From positions 1,795,501-1,859,500 of the forward strand of contig NZ_CP012332.1 of NCBI RefSeq assembly GCF_001263175.1: 64,000 bases of DNA, given 5' to 3'. This stretch comes from Vulgatibacter incomptus. Lineage in GTDB: Bacteria; Myxococcota; Myxococcia; Myxococcales; Vulgatibacteraceae. The notes under the pieces are model-generated. The model did not search any database. It was not told the origin of the DNA and worked only from the letters and a program-made list of their open reading frames with translations. How positions within the stretch are numbered: the stretch's first letter is position 1; each line of letters starts with the position of its first letter. Both the position numbers and the translations under genes were made by a program. Positions 44,325-52,613 of the stretch are shown piece after piece.

Positions 44325-45130
44325 CGCCTGGCCACCTTTCGAATCAGCACCGACGACTGGCTGCAGCGGGGAACCTCGAGCTCCATCGCCTGAGCCGGAT
44401 CGCCGCCTGCCTTGGTCAAGGCCTCCCAGCCGGCGAGCACCAGCGATTGGGCCGGGACCGGTCGTTCGCAGAACAGCGCCACGATCCGCTCCGGTCCCAG
44501 GGTCCCGTCGAGGACGATGCTCCCCGGTAGGACCTGGGCCTTCCCGCCGCCGACTTCGGCGCCGACCACGTAAGTCGTCACCGCGTGGGCTGCGTCGATC
44601 CCCACGATCGACACCGAGACCGTGGCCGGAGACGACACCTCGAAGCGGATCGCGTCCCCCGGAGCGAGCTCGTCCCCCGGCAGCACCCGATCGACGCGCC
44701 CCGCCGAAGAGCGGACGATCAGAGCGAGGGCGCCGCCCCCCTTCGACCGGAGCCCTTCCGTCGGCTCTTTCGAGGGAAGGATCACCACCAGCGAGATCGC
44801 CGCCACAGCGGCGCCTACGGCGAGCACGATCCGTCCGCCTGCCCTCAGGCCCAACCACTCCCGCAGGCGATCACCCCACGGTCGAGAGGCCTTCGTCTCT
44901 CTATCCGCCCGGCACAAGAGCTCGGCTGGAAGGCTCTCCTCCGAGACGCTTCGCGCCAGGGAAGAGAGCTCGGCACGGCGGCCGTCGCATCGGGAGCAGC
45001 TCCGCAGATGGGCGGCGACGCGCCAGGCGTCGGTCGTGCCGGCGAGCTCGCCGGCCAGATGCCGGTCGAGGACCAGATCCGAGAGGCAATCCTCCCTGCG
45101 GGCGGTAATGAAATCCAAGGACCCGCTCAT
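44321..45130 (-). CDS. Membrane anti-sigma factor with zinc-finger-like domain and DUF4384-like C-terminus
   Basis: A 269-residue protein. The N-terminus has the anti-sigma zinc motif in HLRSCSRCDGRRAE (HxxxCxxC). A membrane segment IVLAVGAAVAAISLVVIL lies near residue 110. The C-terminal extracytoplasmic part (LPGDELAPGDAIRFEVSSPA, VALFCERPV) resembles DUF4384 domains found with ECF sigma genes. ATG at 45130 is used because GGAGG is 7 bases upstream and the TGA of the sigma gene overlaps it as TGATG; GTG at 45133 is the alternative. It should hold the ECF factor inactive until a signal arrives. Confidence 0.85.
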   Translation of the reverse strand: MSGSLDFITARREDCLSDLVLDRHLAGELAGTTDAWRVAAHLRSCSRCDGRRAELSSLARSVSEESLPAELLCRADRETKASRPWGDRLREWLGLRAGGRIVLAVGAAVAAISLVVILPSKEPTEGLRSKGGGALALIVRSSAGRVDRVLPGDELAPGDAIRFEVSSPATVSVSIVGIDAAHAVTTYVVGAEVGGGKAQVLPGSIVLDGTLGPERIVALFCERPVPAQSLVLAGWEALTKAGGDPAQAMELEVPRCSQSSVLIRKVARR

Positions 45131-45621
45131 CACACCACCTCCGCGACGGGCTCGGCAGCTGCAAGGGCCAGACGACGGAACTCCTCCAACCGGTTGCCCA
45201 CCGTTCGGCGCGACGTCTTCACCAGGGCAGCTATCTCGTCGTGGCTCATCTGATCCACGTAGTAGTAGACCGCGATCTCACGCAGACCGTCAGGCACACG
45301 CCGGAGGATCCTCGCAAGGGTGAGGCGCTCGTCCGCGGTGGCAGGTCGGGCTTCCTCGTCCCTGGCGACGTGCTCGTCGAGAAGTCGGGCCCTACGGCCC
45401 TCGTCCCGGATCCGGTTCAGGCAGAGATTGGTGGTGATCCGGTACATCCAGGTCATTGGGGAGGACTCGCCACGAAAGCTGCCGCCCTCCTCGATCGCCC
45501 GGATGAAGACTTCCTGGAGCACGTCCCTGGCCCCCTGCTCGTCCCGGAGAATGGCCCGCGCCCTGCGGAGAACCGCGGGACCGTACCGGCGATAGAGCTC
45601 GTCGATGGCTCTTCCGTTCAT
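45130..45621 (-). CDS. ECF-family RNA polymerase sigma factor
   Basis: A 163-residue extracytoplasmic-function sigma factor. Region 2 is seen as DELYRRYGPAVLRRARAIL and DVLQEVFIRAI, with SPMTWMYRITTNLCLNRIRD; region 4 as LREIAVYYYVDQMSHDEIAA and VKTSRRTVGNRLEEFRRL. Length and order fit. It is the first gene of an operon with its cognate anti-sigma and the caspase-like gene. It probably directs transcription of this operon and the following Cys-rich lipoproteins, although I cannot mark its promoter motif. Confidence 0.93.
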   Translation of the reverse strand: MNGRAIDELYRRYGPAVLRRARAILRDEQGARDVLQEVFIRAIEEGGSFRGESSPMTWMYRITTNLCLNRIRDEGRRARLLDEHVARDEEARPATADERLTLARILRRVPDGLREIAVYYYVDQMSHDEIAALVKTSRRTVGNRLEEFRRLALAAAEPVAEVV

Positions 45622-45708
45622 GCGCAGCTACTAGGACACGCGGGGGCCGAAAACGGGCAAAGGTGATCCGAGAAAGAGATCGAAAGTTGAATCGGATCCC
45701 ATGCGGGA

Positions 45709-46413
45709 TCATGCCACGGGAGGCGTCTCCGCCTCTTTGGCCGGACGCCGCGAACGCCCTTCGAATCTCCAGCGGTAGAAGCGGGTCCAGAAGATGATCG
45801 CGATCCCGCCCAAGATGCCCGGGCCCATCCAGAAGTAGAGCGCGTATCGCTGCAGACCGAATCGCGGAACGTTGACGACAAGAAAGGCCGTCACGGTGCC
45901 GATGCACGCCCCGAGCATGTTGCCCATGTGCGTGTACCACCAATCCATCTTGGTGGCCGGGCCCTTGAGCCAGTATCGGAGCTGTCGGATCGCGAGGAAG
46001 ACACCGAGCGCGGAGAACACGATGTGGAGCGTCGAATGCTCGACGATGCCCACGCCGCCGAGCGCAACCGCAGCCACGAGGAGGAAGGCAGAGGAGCCGG
46101 TGTCGAAGATGCTCGCTCTTTCGGTCGCTCTCGATTTCCTTCTCAACACCCGAATGCCGGTCGCCGCGCCATTTGCTGCGAGCAAGCCAACGAATGCCAG
46201 GAACCGTGCCCCGGCGTCGTTCGCCTCATTGTCATCCAGCAACCGTGCTGCGCAGATCGCCCAAGCGGCGAGCGCAGCGGCCCACATGGCGAAGGCATAG
46301 ACCCAGCCGGCGCGCCGATGAACAGGGCTGCCCTTTCTGGCCACCAGCGGGATCCAGAAGGCGCCAAGAGCCACAACACCGGTAACGATGTGCGCCCACC
46401 TGATGACATTCAC
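45709..46413 (-). CDS. DUF2306-like integral membrane protein
   Basis: A 234-residue membrane protein with about six hydrophobic helices. RWAHIVTGVVALGAFWIPLV and SPVHRRAGWVYAFAMWAAAL at the N-terminus are typical of the DUF2306 family. WYTHMGNMLGACIGTVTAFL follows. The start is GTG at 46413. Function is unknown; a heme- or quinone-linked role is only speculation for this family. It stands alone in its direction between the ECF gene and Tag. Confidence 0.75.
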   Translation of the reverse strand: MNVIRWAHIVTGVVALGAFWIPLVARKGSPVHRRAGWVYAFAMWAAALAAWAICAARLLDDNEANDAGARFLAFVGLLAANGAATGIRVLRRKSRATERASIFDTGSSAFLLVAAVALGGVGIVEHSTLHIVFSALGVFLAIRQLRYWLKGPATKMDWWYTHMGNMLGACIGTVTAFLVVNVPRFGLQRYALYFWMGPGILGGIAIIFWTRFYRWRFEGRSRRPAKEAETPPVA

Positions 46414-46518
46414 AGGCCCACAGCATACCTGGCGGCCAGCCCTAGTGCGTTGGAAACAGGGTGCGAATGGACTTCACCCAAGCGCGTGGGTTCCGACGCC
46501 AAGCGGTCTTCATTACTT

Positions 46519-47190
46519 CTACCTGCGCGAGGCGCCGTTCGCCGATCGACTGGAGGGCCAGAGCCCCGAAGTGCCTCGCCGATGGCTGCCGACCAGATGC
46601 GTGTCGACCATGCCGATCGCCTCCATGAGCGCGAACATGTTCGTCGGACCGACGAAACCGAATCCTCGAGCCCGGAGCGCATGGGCGAGCGCGGTGGACT
46701 CCGCCGACGAGGTGGGGATCTCGCCGACGGTGCGCGGGGCCGGAGTCGTGGGCGGCATGAACGACCAGATGTGAGCGTCGAGGCCACCCGCTACACGTAG
46801 GGCGAGGGTCGCTCGAGCGTTGGAAATGGTCGCGAGGATCTTGGACCGATTGCGGACGATCGCCGGGTCCCTCATGAGCTCATCCACCCGCGTTTCGTCG
46901 AACGTGGCGACGAGCTCCGGCTGGAAGGCCCGGAAGGCCGCGCGAAACGCCGCGCGCTTTCGAAGGATCGTCGCCCAGGAGAGGCCGGCCTGGAAGACCT
47001 CGAGGCTGATCCGCTCGAAGAGCTCTCGCTCGCCGTGGACAGGCATCCCCCACTCCGTGTCGTAGTAAGACCGGAGCAAGGGATCGGTCGCGGCCCACGG
47101 CGGCCTCGCCAGACCGTCTTCGCAGACGATCGCGCCGGAGCCCATCGGCTCGGCGGCAACATTGTCGGCCATTCCAGGCGTCGCGTTCAT
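46519..47190 (-). CDS. tag: DNA-3-methyladenine glycosylase I
   Basis: A 223-residue base-excision glycosylase that removes 3-methyladenine from alkylated DNA. Typical motifs are CEDGLARPPWAATDPLLRSY, DTEWGMPVHGERELFERISL, FQAGLSWATILRKRAAFRAA and FGFVGPTNMFALMEAIGMV. The usual zinc ligands include a Cys in the C-terminal loop; here that loop reads THLVGSHRR, with Ser where many members have Cys, so metal binding could be altered. The C-terminus (about 20 extra residues) looks low-complexity. The start at 47190 could be 18 bases later. Confidence 0.9.
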   Translation of the reverse strand: MNATPGMADNVAAEPMGSGAIVCEDGLARPPWAATDPLLRSYYDTEWGMPVHGERELFERISLEVFQAGLSWATILRKRAAFRAAFRAFQPELVATFDETRVDELMRDPAIVRNRSKILATISNARATLALRVAGGLDAHIWSFMPPTTPAPRTVGEIPTSSAESTALAHALRARGFGFVGPTNMFALMEAIGMVDTHLVGSHRRGTSGLWPSSRSANGASRR

Positions 47191-47496
47191 CGTCGTATCC
47201 CGTTCACCCCGCCTTGCGGCCAGGAGTCGTTCGACGCTCGAAAGGGTCCATCAGGCGTCGGAACCTAAAGCCGGCCGGAACGCCCCGCACTCCGAATCTT
47301 GCGGTCGATCTCGCGAACCGACGGGAACCTCCGGCCCGCCTCTGCGGGGGATGCATGGGCGCGTTCCTCTGCGCGAAAAAGGCAGACGCTCGCCATGGTC
47401 GCCGCACGATCGTCCACCCCGGGTGAGACCGAGGGAAACACCATGAAGATCCGCCATATCGCCAACCGACCAATCGGCCACGCCGCCGATGGGCGG

Positions 47497-47527
47497 CCGA
47501 CGATCGGCTTCCTATGCCGATCGTCGG
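47497..47527. terminator. Perfect hairpin downstream of the YnfA-like gene
   Basis: CCGACGATCGGC and GCCGATCGTCGG form a perfect 12-bp stem with a 7-base loop, 20 bases after the stop of the minus-strand YnfA-like gene. There is no T tract, so termination efficiency is uncertain. The rest of the 355-base gap up to the tag start (47191-47546) shows no convincing gene. Confidence 0.45.
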
Positions 47528-47546
47528 AAGCGAGCTGTGCGGGACC

Positions 47547-47885
47547 TCACGACGCTCGCGGGGCGAACGCGATGAGCGCGGCCCCCGCGAGTGTCAAAGC
47601 GGCTCCCGCGATGTCCCAGCGGTCGGGGAGCTGGCCTTCGACGAGCCAGAGCCACACCACCGCACAGGCCACATAGACGCCGCCATAAGCCGCATACGCT
47701 CGTCCGGCGGTCGGGTGGAAGGTCAGCAACCACGCGAAGGCGGAGAGGCAGACCAGCGCCGGGAACAGCAACCATGCGCTCCGATCCTGCCGCAGGACCA
47801 TGAAGGCGAGAAAACAGCCGCCGATCTCGGCAAGCGCCGTGAGCACAAAAAGGCTGGCGGTGACCGGGTAGGAGAATGCGCTCAT
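47547..47885 (-). CDS. YnfA-family small membrane protein
   Basis: A 112-residue protein with four membrane helices, matching Ynf[73 protein letters not shown]. The family resembles small multidrug resistance transporters, and an SMR-like exporter role is plausible. Its ATG overlaps the HxlR gene stop as ATGA, so the two are coupled. Confidence 0.9.
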   Translation of the reverse strand: MSAFSYPVTASLFVLTALAEIGGCFLAFMVLRQDRSAWLLFPALVCLSAFAWLLTFHPTAGRAYAAYGGVYVACAVVWLWLVEGQLPDRWDIAGAALTLAGAALIAFAPRAS

Positions 47886-48292
47886 GCGCCCTCCCCTACA
47901 GCCGACCGGGAGGAGGCGGGAGCGAGCTCGGCCGTGGTCCTCCGATCGAAGTCCTCGCGCGCACGCTGGATCTCGAATCGATTCTCGTCCGCCCACGCGC
48001 CCAGCGCGCGCACGGGCTCGATGAGCGTGTGTCCCAGCGACGTCAGCGAGTAGTCCACGCGCGGCGGATTCGTTGGGAAGACCGTGCGTGCCACCAGGCC
48101 ATCCCGCTCCAAGCCGCGCAGCGTGAGCGTCAGCATCCGCTGTGAGATCCCCTCGATCGCGCGTTTGAGGTCGCTGAAGCGCCTGGGACCGTCGCCGAGG
48201 AGCATGACGACGAGGACGCTCCACTTGTCGCCCACCCGGTTGAGAACCTCGCGGACGGCCAGACAGGACTCAGAGGTGTGCGTTGGTGACAT
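47882..48292 (-). CDS. HxlR-family transcriptional regulator
   Basis: A 136-residue winged-helix regulator: [80 protein letters not shown] are standard HxlR motifs. Cys near the N-terminus (ESCLAV) is conserved in redox- or aldehyde-sensing members. ATG at 48292 has AAGGAGG 7 bases upstream. It is divergent to a DoxX gene and coupled to YnfA; it likely controls both through the palindrome in the shared 176-base region. Confidence 0.92.
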   Translation of the reverse strand: MSPTHTSESCLAVREVLNRVGDKWSVLVVMLLGDGPRRFSDLKRAIEGISQRMLTLTLRGLERDGLVARTVFPTNPPRVDYSLTSLGHTLIEPVRALGAWADENRFEIQRAREDFDRRTTAELAPASSRSAVGEGA

Positions 48293-48339
48293 GGGTGTGC
48301 CTCCTTGCGCCATTTCCGGCCGTCGTTATCCTGCCGCCG

Positions 48340-48354
48340 GTTACCAAAGGGAAC
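48340..48354. promoter_or_regulatory. Probable HxlR operator
   Basis: GTTACCAAAGGGAAC is a near-perfect palindrome (GTTxCC-AAA-GGxAAC, one mismatch) in the middle of the divergent HxlR/DoxX promoter region. Short inverted repeats of this size are typical binding sites for dimeric HxlR proteins. Confidence 0.55.
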
Positions 48355-48468
48355 TATCCACCAAGAAGTGACCGGAGTGAACCCCATGGGTTCCGCCCTC
48401 GCAAGGTCCGCGAGAGGTCACTTCGCGGCGCTTCCCCGCTTCCGAGTCGACACACGCAGGAGAACCTG

Positions 48469-48885
48469 ATGTCCATTGCAGCAGCCGCCGTAGCCCCCAC
48501 TCCCTCGAAGGCCTGGGGGATCTCTCTCTGGATCGCCCAGGTGCTCCTCGCCGTCATGTTCGGGATGGCAGGCCTGATGAAGCTCGCTACGCCCATGGCC
48601 GAGCTGGCAGAGAAGATGCCCGGGTTGCCGATCGGCCTCGTCCGCTTCATCGGCGCCTCGGAGGTTGCCGGGGCGCTCGGAATGATCCTGCCGGCCATCA
48701 CCCGAATCCGCCCGATCCTCACCTCGGTCGCAGGGGCCTGCCTCGTGATCGTCATGATCCTCGCGGCGGGATTCCACGCGATGCGGGGCGAGCTCCCCGC
48801 GGTGCCGATGAACTTCGTTCTCGGGGCGCTCGCAGCGTTCGTTGCGTGGGGACGCCTCCGCAAGGCGCCGATCCCCCCGCGCTGA
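48469..48885 (+). CDS. DoxX-family membrane protein
   Basis: A 138-residue protein with four predicted helices, fitting DoxX-like proteins: SLWIAQVLLAVMFGMAGLMK, ATPMAELAEKMPGLP, RFIGASEVAGALGMILPAIT, ILTSVAGACLVIVMILAAGF. Such proteins are often induced with HxlR regulators in electrophile or oxidant responses. ATG at 48469 is chosen because the residues encoded before it are unlike a membrane protein and AGGAGA lies 6 bases upstream. It converges with ytfE with a 16-base gap. Confidence 0.85.
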   Translation: MSIAAAAVAPTPSKAWGISLWIAQVLLAVMFGMAGLMKLATPMAELAEKMPGLPIGLVRFIGASEVAGALGMILPAITRIRPILTSVAGACLVIVMILAAGFHAMRGELPAVPMNFVLGALAAFVAWGRLRKAPIPPR

Positions 48886-48901
48886 CCCATCGCCCTTGCT
48901 C

Positions 48902-49582
48902 TCAGGCGGCGACGAAGCGCGGCATGAGCACGTGGTTCTCCAGGTGAACGTGCTCGAAGAGATCCGCCTCGATCTTCTCTAGCTCGGCGAAGAGAGTGCG
49001 GTAGCTGTTACACGCCCAGTCAGGGAGCCGGAAGTCCTCGGCGGCGGCCCGCATGCGCTCGAGGAGGCCGGCGACCTCCAGGTGGTCCGCCTGCATCGCC
49101 TGGAGCTCGCGGGCGACGACGGCTACGTCTGGCGCCTCGGCGAGCAGCGCCGGGAAGAGGGTCTCTTCCTCGACGTCCATGTGCTCGACGAGCGACTCCG
49201 CCAGCTCCGTGACCACAGCGTCCAGCTCGACGAGGAGCGGGTTGTGGTCCCCGTGCACGCGGCGGACCTTCATCGCGAGGGGCTGCACGAAGCGCAGGCT
49301 CGCGCGGAGGGGGACGTGGTACCGGGCGATGACGAATCCGATCAGATCCTTGGTCGAGCGAGTTCGCGGATCGGTTCCGGTCCCGGCGCGGTCCGCGCGC
49401 TCTTCGATCGCCTGGCCGAGCTCGGAGAGGAGCAGGTGGAGGTCGACCCGCTTCTCCTCCGCCGCTGTGGCGATCGTCGCCTGTCCGCTGCAGCAGTAGT
49501 CGATGCGATGGCGCTGGAACACCGCGGCGCATTCGGAGTGGTCGAGAACGAGCTGGGCGACGGTCTTCTGAGAGTCGAGCAT
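48902..49582 (-). CDS. ytfE: YtfE/ScdA-type iron-sulfur cluster repair di-iron protein
   Basis: A 226-residue RIC protein. The N-terminal DUF542 part has HSECAAVFQRHRIDYCCSG with paired Cys; the C-terminal hemerythrin-like domain has His/Glu ligands in RYHVPLR, HGDHN, VEHMDVEEETLFP, DHLEV and FEHVHLENHVLMPRF. RIC proteins repair clusters damaged by nitric oxide and hydrogen peroxide. ATG at 49582 has GGAGG upstream. A good sigma-54 promoter lies 32 bases further, and the divergent gene encodes a sigma-54 activator, so NO-induced control is likely. Confidence 0.93.
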   Translation of the reverse strand: MLDSQKTVAQLVLDHSECAAVFQRHRIDYCCSGQATIATAAEEKRVDLHLLLSELGQAIEERADRAGTGTDPRTRSTKDLIGFVIARYHVPLRASLRFVQPLAMKVRRVHGDHNPLLVELDAVVTELAESLVEHMDVEEETLFPALLAEAPDVAVVARELQAMQADHLEVAGLLERMRAAAEDFRLPDWACNSYRTLFAELEKIEADLFEHVHLENHVLMPRFVAA

Positions 49583-49613
49583 GGAGCCTCCTCGGTTGTC
49601 CGACGTCTGGCAT

Positions 49614-49630
49614 TGCACGGCTGGGGCCAA
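49614..49630 (-). promoter_or_regulatory. Sigma-54 promoter of ytfE
   Basis: On the minus strand TTGGCCCCAGCCGTGCA matches the sigma-54 consensus (TGGC at -24, TGC at -12) with GG and GC exactly 12 bases apart. It would start transcription about 20 bases before the ytfE ATG. The divergent NtrC-like activator fits. Confidence 0.7.
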
Positions 49631-49632
49631 CG

Positions 49633-49668
49633 CGAATCGCGCCGGATATCGACGCGCTATCGGATTCG
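49633..49668. promoter_or_regulatory. Inverted repeat, possible activator binding site
   Basis: CGAATC at 49633 and GATTCG ending at 49668 flank an inner GATA...TATC repeat, giving a nested inverted repeat just upstream of the -24 element. It is well placed for an enhancer-type site of the divergent sigma-54 regulator, though closer to the promoter than classical sites. Confidence 0.4.
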
Positions 49669-49786
49669 ACGGGCCGGCAGTGGCAGCTGCCCATCGGGGA
49701 AGGCCGTTGCTGCCCGCCCGATCGACACACGCGCGTTCGAGCAACTCGCCTTGACAGGATGTCCCCACAGCTCCATTTCGTAACGC

Positions 49787-50893
49787 ATGGAACACGAACA
49801 CGGGAGCACCTGCTCGATCTGCGGGCTCGTCCCCCTCGCCCGAGGCCTGCGCCGGGCGGACCGCGTGATCGCCCGGAGCGCGGCGATGCAGGAGCTCCTC
49901 AAGCGCGCGGCGCGATTCGCACCGAGCGAGGCGCCGGTGATGGTGCGGGGGGAGACGGGCACGGGGAAGGAGGTCATCGCCCGCACGCTTCACGCGAACG
50001 GCCCCAGAGCGGGCAAGCCCTTCGTCGCCGTGAACGTCGCGGCGCTCCCAGCGGAGCTCCTCGAGTCGGAGCTCTTCGGCCACGGCAAGGGGGCGTTCAC
50101 GGGCGCGGCGGCCTCGCGGAGGGGGCTCTTCGAAGAGGCGAACGAAGGCACGCTCTTCCTCGACGAGATCGGCGAGATGGCGCTGCCGCTCCAGGCAAAG
50201 CTGCTGCGCGCGCTCCAGGACGGCGAGGTCCGCCGCGTCGGCGAGAACCGCTCGTTCGCGGTCGACGCGCGCATCGTCTGCGCCACGCACCGCGACCTCG
50301 CTTCGCGTGTCGCGGCTGGGCAGTTTCGCGAGGATCTCTACTTCCGGCTCAAGGTGCTCACCCTGAACGTCCCTCCCCTGCGCGAGCGGCCCGAGGACGT
50401 CCTCCCCCTCGCCCTGCAGTTCCTGGGCGAGGAAAAGCGCCCGCTAACGGGCTTCACGGAAGCCGCGAAGGCCCGGCTCCTCGCGCATTCCTGGCCGGGC
50501 AACGTCCGGGAGCTCCAGAACGCGGTGAAGCACGGTGCCGCGCTTGCGCAGGGCGCGCTCGTGGACCGCGACGATCTCCCCGAGGACCTCGAGTCCTCGG
50601 ACCGGACACCCAGCGCAGCACGAGGGCAGGACGACGCGGACGCGCTCCAGGCAGCCGATGGGCGAGGGGCCGTTCGCGAGGGCACGACGCTGGATCGCGG
50701 CGGTCCGTCGGAGCACGAGCTGCGATCGCTTGCCGAGGTCGAGCGCGAGCACATCCTGCGGGTTCTCGACGCTTGCGGCGGCTCCCAGGCCGAGGCAGCG
50801 CGGGTGCTGGGGATCGCCAGGAACACACTCTGGAGAAAGCTGCGCGGCTTCGCCGAAACCGAGGCGGGCGGCACGCAAGGTGCACGGTCGTAG
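49787..50893 (+). CDS. Sigma-54-dependent activator with short Cys/His N-terminus
   Basis: A 368-residue regulator without a receiver. The first 30 residues contain MEHEHGSTCSICGL (HxH and CxxC), which could bind metal and sense a signal. The AAA+ domain has Walker A GETGTGKEVIA, GAFTGA and Walker B FLDEIGEM; the Fis-like helix-turn-helix is SQAEAARVLGIARNTLWRKL. Placed divergently from ytfE and followed by a hemerythrin gene, it is a functional analogue of NorR but lacks the GAF domain. Control of ytfE is inferred from the sigma-54 promoter. Confidence 0.88.
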   Translation: MEHEHGSTCSICGLVPLARGLRRADRVIARSAAMQELLKRAARFAPSEAPVMVRGETGTGKEVIARTLHANGPRAGKPFVAVNVAALPAELLESELFGHGKGAFTGAAASRRGLFEEANEGTLFLDEIGEMALPLQAKLLRALQDGEVRRVGENRSFAVDARIVCATHRDLASRVAAGQFREDLYFRLKVLTLNVPPLRERPEDVLPLALQFLGEEKRPLTGFTEAAKARLLAHSWPGNVRELQNAVKHGAALAQGALVDRDDLPEDLESSDRTPSAARGQDDADALQAADGRGAVREGTTLDRGGPSEHELRSLAEVEREHILRVLDACGGSQAEAARVLGIARNTLWRKLRGFAETEAGGTQGARS

Positions 50894-50986
50894 TGGCTCG
50901 AAGTGCGGAGATGTTTCCGCGCTGCGAGGCTGTTTCCAAAGCAGGTGCTCGACGAGGTCGAGCGCCGCGCGCCAAAGGAGAGCTGA

Positions 50987-51505
50987 ATGATCGTGCGAAT
51001 CGGTGGAGGCCGCGAGGAGCTGGCCGATCTGGTCGACCTGCTGCTGGACTGCCACGCCCGGATCCGCAGTTTCGCCGCGCTCGCTCGGATCGCGGGCGAG
51101 CGGGCGGACGCAACCCACGCCGAGGTGGTGGACGCGTGCGAGCGGGTCGAGCGCTACTTCGGGATCGCCCTGCCCCTCCATGTCGCCGACGAGGAGGAGA
51201 GCATCCTCCCCCGCCTGCGCGGCGTCTCCCCGGAGGTGGACCGCGCACTCGCCGACATGCACGCGCAGCACGCGGCGCACCAGGCGGGCCTGCACGCCAT
51301 GCTGTCGGCTTCGGCTGCCGTGCGGCAGGATCCGGGGGACGCCGCGAAGCGGGCCACGCTCGTCGCAGCCGCAGCGCCGCTGGAGCGCGAATTCGCCGAA
51401 CACCTCGCGCTCGAGGAGACCGTGCTCTTCCCGGCGATCCGCCGCGAGTGGTCTGCCGACGTACAGGCCGAGGTGGTCCGGGAGCTGCGCGCACGCCGCG
51501 CGTAG
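50987..51505 (+). CDS. Hemerythrin-like protein
   Basis: A 172-residue four-helix protein with hemerythrin-type ligands: LLLDCHARIR, LPLHVADEEESILP, MHAQHAAHQAG, EFAEHLALEETVLFPAI. The pattern (His, HxxxE, His, HxxxE) suits a di-iron site for oxygen or NO binding. AAAGGAG lies 6 bases before the ATG. It follows the sigma-54 activator by 93 bases and fits a NO/oxygen-handling cluster with ytfE. Confidence 0.85.
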   Translation: MIVRIGGGREELADLVDLLLDCHARIRSFAALARIAGERADATHAEVVDACERVERYFGIALPLHVADEEESILPRLRGVSPEVDRALADMHAQHAAHQAGLHAMLSASAAVRQDPGDAAKRATLVAAAAPLEREFAEHLALEETVLFPAIRREWSADVQAEVVRELRARRA

Positions 51506-51745
51506 CGGGCCCCGCGAGCGCCTTGCGTTCCCGGCCTGGTCCGACCACCATCAAGAGCCTTCCGAGGACACCCGAGGAGCGTCCCCATGCCCGATCGCGA
51601 AGACCGGCTCCGCGCGTTCACCGTCGGCGAGCCGCAGGTGCTCGAAGGTCCCGTTGAGCTCGTCGAATAGGACCCCGCATGGCCCGAGCAGTTTATCCGC
51701 CAAGCCGCGTCCATTCAGCGCCGACACTCGGGATCCAGGTGAAAC

Positions 51746-52318
51746 ATGCCAGACGAAGAAATGAAATTCTTTCGGCTGCAGGACGACGTTTACTACCTGA
51801 ACCGCTGGTACCTGGGGGACGTGAAAGACATCGACAACTGGTCGCTCGTAGCCGGCACGCCGCAGCCAGACGCGCCGTCAGATTCAGAAGTGGAAGTGTA
51901 CGTCGCAGGAGAAGCGATGGACTTCACATCTTCGGAGGCCTACGGCGTACCGATCGTGAGCGCCAGAATGCGAAATGCGCTTGGGAATCCGCCGGGTGTC
52001 CGCTTTTTGAACGCGCGGATTGAGGGACAGGACGAAAGCGACAGGTATTTCGTCCTGTTGATCGAGTCGACGGTGGAGTGCGTCGACGAGTCCCACTCCG
52101 AATTCGAGCAGTTCACGGTCGATGATCCCGTTCGTCCCGACAAGGCAGGGCAATTCAAGGCGTTTTTCAAACTTGTCCTGGACAAGGCGAAGGCCAGCGC
52201 GTCGGGTCGACCCATATTTCGGCTAGCTCGTTTCGATTTGGCGATCATCGTCAACGCTGATGTGAAGAGGGCGATTGAGGAAGCGAGGGTCGTCGGTGCG
52301 GAGATAGAGGAGGTCTAA
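51746..52318 (+). CDS. Imm11-like (DUF1629-type) protein
   Basis: A 190-residue acidic protein. MKFFRLQDDVYYLNRWYLGD at the start, SSEAYGVPIVSARMRNAL in the middle, and PIFRLARFDLAIIVNADVKR at the end fit the imm11/DUF1629 group, which is common in myxobacteria and includes immunity proteins of polymorphic toxins. No adjacent toxin gene is visible, so it may be an orphan immunity gene. GC of this gene is somewhat lower than its neighbours. AGGTGA lies 6 bases upstream. Confidence 0.65.
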   Translation: MPDEEMKFFRLQDDVYYLNRWYLGDVKDIDNWSLVAGTPQPDAPSDSEVEVYVAGEAMDFTSSEAYGVPIVSARMRNALGNPPGVRFLNARIEGQDESDRYFVLLIESTVECVDESHSEFEQFTVDDPVRPDKAGQFKAFFKLVLDKAKASASGRPIFRLARFDLAIIVNADVKRAIEEARVVGAEIEEV

Positions 52319-52473
52319 GGACGGCATTCCCCCGCCCCGCTTGCCGGGACGCTCGAGACGATGTGCTGCTCCTCACCCGATTCGGAGCGGTCCAAGAAGG
52401 GGCCGGTCTCGCCCCGGACGAGAATGACCGACACTCCCCCAATCCATCGACTGGGAGGCGCCGGCAAAAACCG

Positions 52474-52580
52474 CTACTTCGCGGCGGCGACGATCTTCGC
52501 GACAAAGGCCTCGTTGGGCTGCCGGACGCCCTCGAGCTTGCGAGCGATCGCGACGGTCGGGCTCCTCCTGCCCACAGCGC
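52474..52580 (-). pseudogene. 3' remnant of an unidentified gene
   Basis: The minus strand reads PTVAIARKLEGVRQPNEAFV then AKIVAAAK and a stop at 52474-52476. This looks like a genuine C-terminus (a helical end with conserved-looking composition), but no start or upstream part exists. The rest of the gap 52319-52746 holds only the second remnant below. Confidence 0.35.
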
Positions 52581-52613
52581 TCGTTCGCGCGAGCGCCGGG
52601 TGCGCGGGCGCGG

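Noticed and set aside
47299-47676. Small plus-strand frame with an ATG at 47443
   Set aside because: It contains the perfect hairpin and runs into the YnfA-like gene on the opposite strand; no family-like sequence.
50894-50986. A second sigma-54 promoter before the hemerythrin gene
   Set aside because: TGGC and TGC occur, but the GG-to-GC spacing is 10 rather than 12, which does not fit sigma-54.
51587-51670. A 27-codon frame with GAGGAG upstream, after the hemerythrin gene
   Set aside because: Good start signals but too short and without recognisable similarity; it may be the start of a deleted gene.
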